From NCBI GenBank assembly GCA_965248235.1, contig CBDFIU010000005.1, forward strand, positions 372,001 to 436,000: a stretch of 64,000 bases of DNA, written 5' to 3'. This document shows, piece after piece, positions 63,276-64,000 of the stretch. The stretch is from UBA6623 sp965248235. GTDB taxonomy: Bacteria > Acidobacteriota > Terriglobia > Bryobacterales > UBA6623. Numbering within the stretch: the stretch's first letter is position 1; each line of letters starts with the position of its first letter. The notes under the pieces are model-generated. The model was not told the origin of the DNA and made no database searches. It saw nothing but the letters and a program-made list of their open reading frames with translations. The translations under genes were made by a program, and so were the position numbers.

Positions 63276-63764
63276 ACCTAAATATATTAGGGCTCTTCGT
63301 TAGGCGTCTCGGCCTCGACCCTGTGGCGTGGAATGTTTAGGAGAGGCTGATTTCCCCCAAGCTAGGAGAACACCAGTTTCTACATCAAAGACACCCTGTA
63401 ACCCAGCGCCTCCTACCAGAAGTTCCGCACGGAGGCGCTCAAGAAGCTCCGGGCCGGCGCGCCTCGTCACGGCATGAGCGACCCCGAGTTGACCGCCATC
63501 TATGCCTATACCACCAACGACGAAGACACGGCCTGAGTCTTTGGTGCCAAGAACCCCCTCGCTTGTTTTCTTTTCACCTCCCCCAATAGATCCGGGTGGC
63601 GTAAAACCCCCACTTCCCTTAACTCGGGCCGATCCTTCAATCTTCTAACTGCTCCCCGATGGACCTGGGTTTCCGGCTGTCAACGAGGTCCGCTCTCTCC
63701 CTCACGGGCTAAGCTGGCGGTGCTTGATTAGGCGATATATTTAGCCACACCAAATATACGCGGG
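63266..63764. other. Gene-poor region with a small coding relic
   Basis: No intact gene in 499 bp. On the + strand at about 63419-63535 a frame reads Q-K-F-R-T-E-A-L-K-K-L-R-A-G-A, then M-S-D-P-E-L-T-A-I-Y-A-Y-T-T-N-D, and stops. The L-T-A-I-Y-A-Y-T pattern is faintly like ADP-ribosyltransferase toxins but is too short to assign. The rest appears non-coding. Confidence 0.35.
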
Positions 63765-64000
63765 GATGGGTATTTACTTGACTCAGGTATTGGGAAATAG
63801 CCCCTACATGTTGTGGTCGTCCGTAGCGCGTGTCGCGGTGCCTCCGACCAGCGATTTGTAGGGTGCCGGTGGCACGGCGACGGCCTGTTGAACCAGGCGG
63901 TAAAAGAGCTTGCCTCGACTTCTGGACTTGCGGCGGCTGAAGCGGAAGGCGAATTCGTCGAGGTAGGAGTCGAGATGCTCGTGACTGACCGCTCCTTGAT
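63765..64000 (-). mobile_element. IS1595-family element, cut by the window end
   Basis: The inverted repeat (63765-63788, starting GATGGGTATTTACTTGACTC) and the following DNA are the reverse complement of 31617-31852 of the intact copy. I can find a single difference: an Asn codon of the transposase changes to Ser. The transposase gene occupies complement(63804..64000) and continues beyond the window. The near identity indicates recent transposition. Confidence 0.9.
63804..64000 (-). CDS. IS1595-family transposase, C-terminal part
   Basis: These are the last 65 codons of the transposase, ending A-T-D-D-H-N-M, identical to the 30.8 kb copy apart from Asn to Ser in the F-R-F-N-R-R-K motif (here F-R-F-S-R-R-K). 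That Asn lies in a conserved part of the ISXO2-like domain, so the change might affect activity. The gene starts outside the window. Confidence 0.88.
   Translation of the reverse strand, partial: QGAVSHEHLDSYLDEFAFRFSRRKSRSRGKLFYRLVQQAVAVPPAPYKSLVGGTATRATDDHNM

Noticed and set aside
63419..63535. Relic with L-T-A-I-Y-A-Y-T as an ADP-ribosyltransferase toxin
   Set aside because: Only about 38 codons remain and the catalytic R-S-E type motifs are absent, so no assignment is justified.

Overview
The window is GC-rich DNA that looks like a chromosome segment of an Acidobacteriota member, possibly Thermoanaerobaculia or a relative. This is inferred from gene content: an Oar-like TonB-dependent receptor with a carboxypeptidase-regulatory domain, a Ser/Thr kinase fused to a PD40-type beta-propeller, many exported TPR proteins, DUF1080 and NHL proteins, and Na+-NQR genes. 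No rRNA or complete tRNA gene was seen.

Layout. 0-4.7 kb: two convergent TPR genes. 4.7-8.6 kb: a patchwork of broken genes (DUF1588 cytochrome-type fragment, IS481 fragment, phage Gp37/Gp68 start, frameshifted phage C5-cytosine methyltransferase) abutting a truncated nqrB behind an intact nqrA. 9.3-25 kb: mostly intact exported or signalling genes (outer-membrane-like protein, DUF2007 protein, frameshifted TIM-barrel-like protein, DUF1080 protein, kinase/propeller, alpha/beta hydrolase, HEPN-like protein, NHL lipoprotein, metalloprotease, TPR protein, S41-like protein, MerR-TPR protein). 25.3-30.6 kb: a secreted fungalysin (M36) with four LamG domains. 30.8-31.9 kb: an intact IS1595 element. 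32-40 kb: housekeeping and envelope genes (DegT aminotransferase plus lpxA, TadG/TadE, rhodanese lipoprotein, CheY/CheX, folP-folB-folK). 40-47.3 kb: a membrane-anchored STAND NTPase bracketed by a short direct repeat, then a 1602-residue dihaem/HEAT protein. 47.4-49.8 kb: an exported protein and an M19 dipeptidase. 50-54.5 kb: a decayed mobile or defence island (tmRNA 3'-end-like site, IS256-type remnant, kinase start, type ISP restriction enzyme remnant, integrase remnant, D-aminoacylase remnant). 54.8-57.7 kb: enolase-superfamily enzyme and TPR protein. 57.7-59.4 kb: an IS481 remnant fused in frame to a 5'-truncated IS1595. 59.5-62.8 kb: the TonB-dependent receptor. The right edge cuts a third IS1595 copy.

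The most striking observation is the rhodanese-domain lipoprotein at 36.3-36.8 kb. An in-frame TGA sits exactly where the catalytic cysteine belongs, and the reading frame then continues through the rest of the domain. This makes it a candidate selenocysteine sulfurtransferase. Other leads are a methyltransferase whose second half is open in two frames that both resemble phage methylases, a PDZ/S41 protein that has lost both catalytic residues, a probable GnnB-LpxA pair for 3-amino lipid A, and several palindromic repeat families.

Several otherwise healthy genes (tadG, tadE, the TIM-barrel gene) are broken by a single missing base. Sequencing or assembly indels should be excluded before these are called real pseudogenes.
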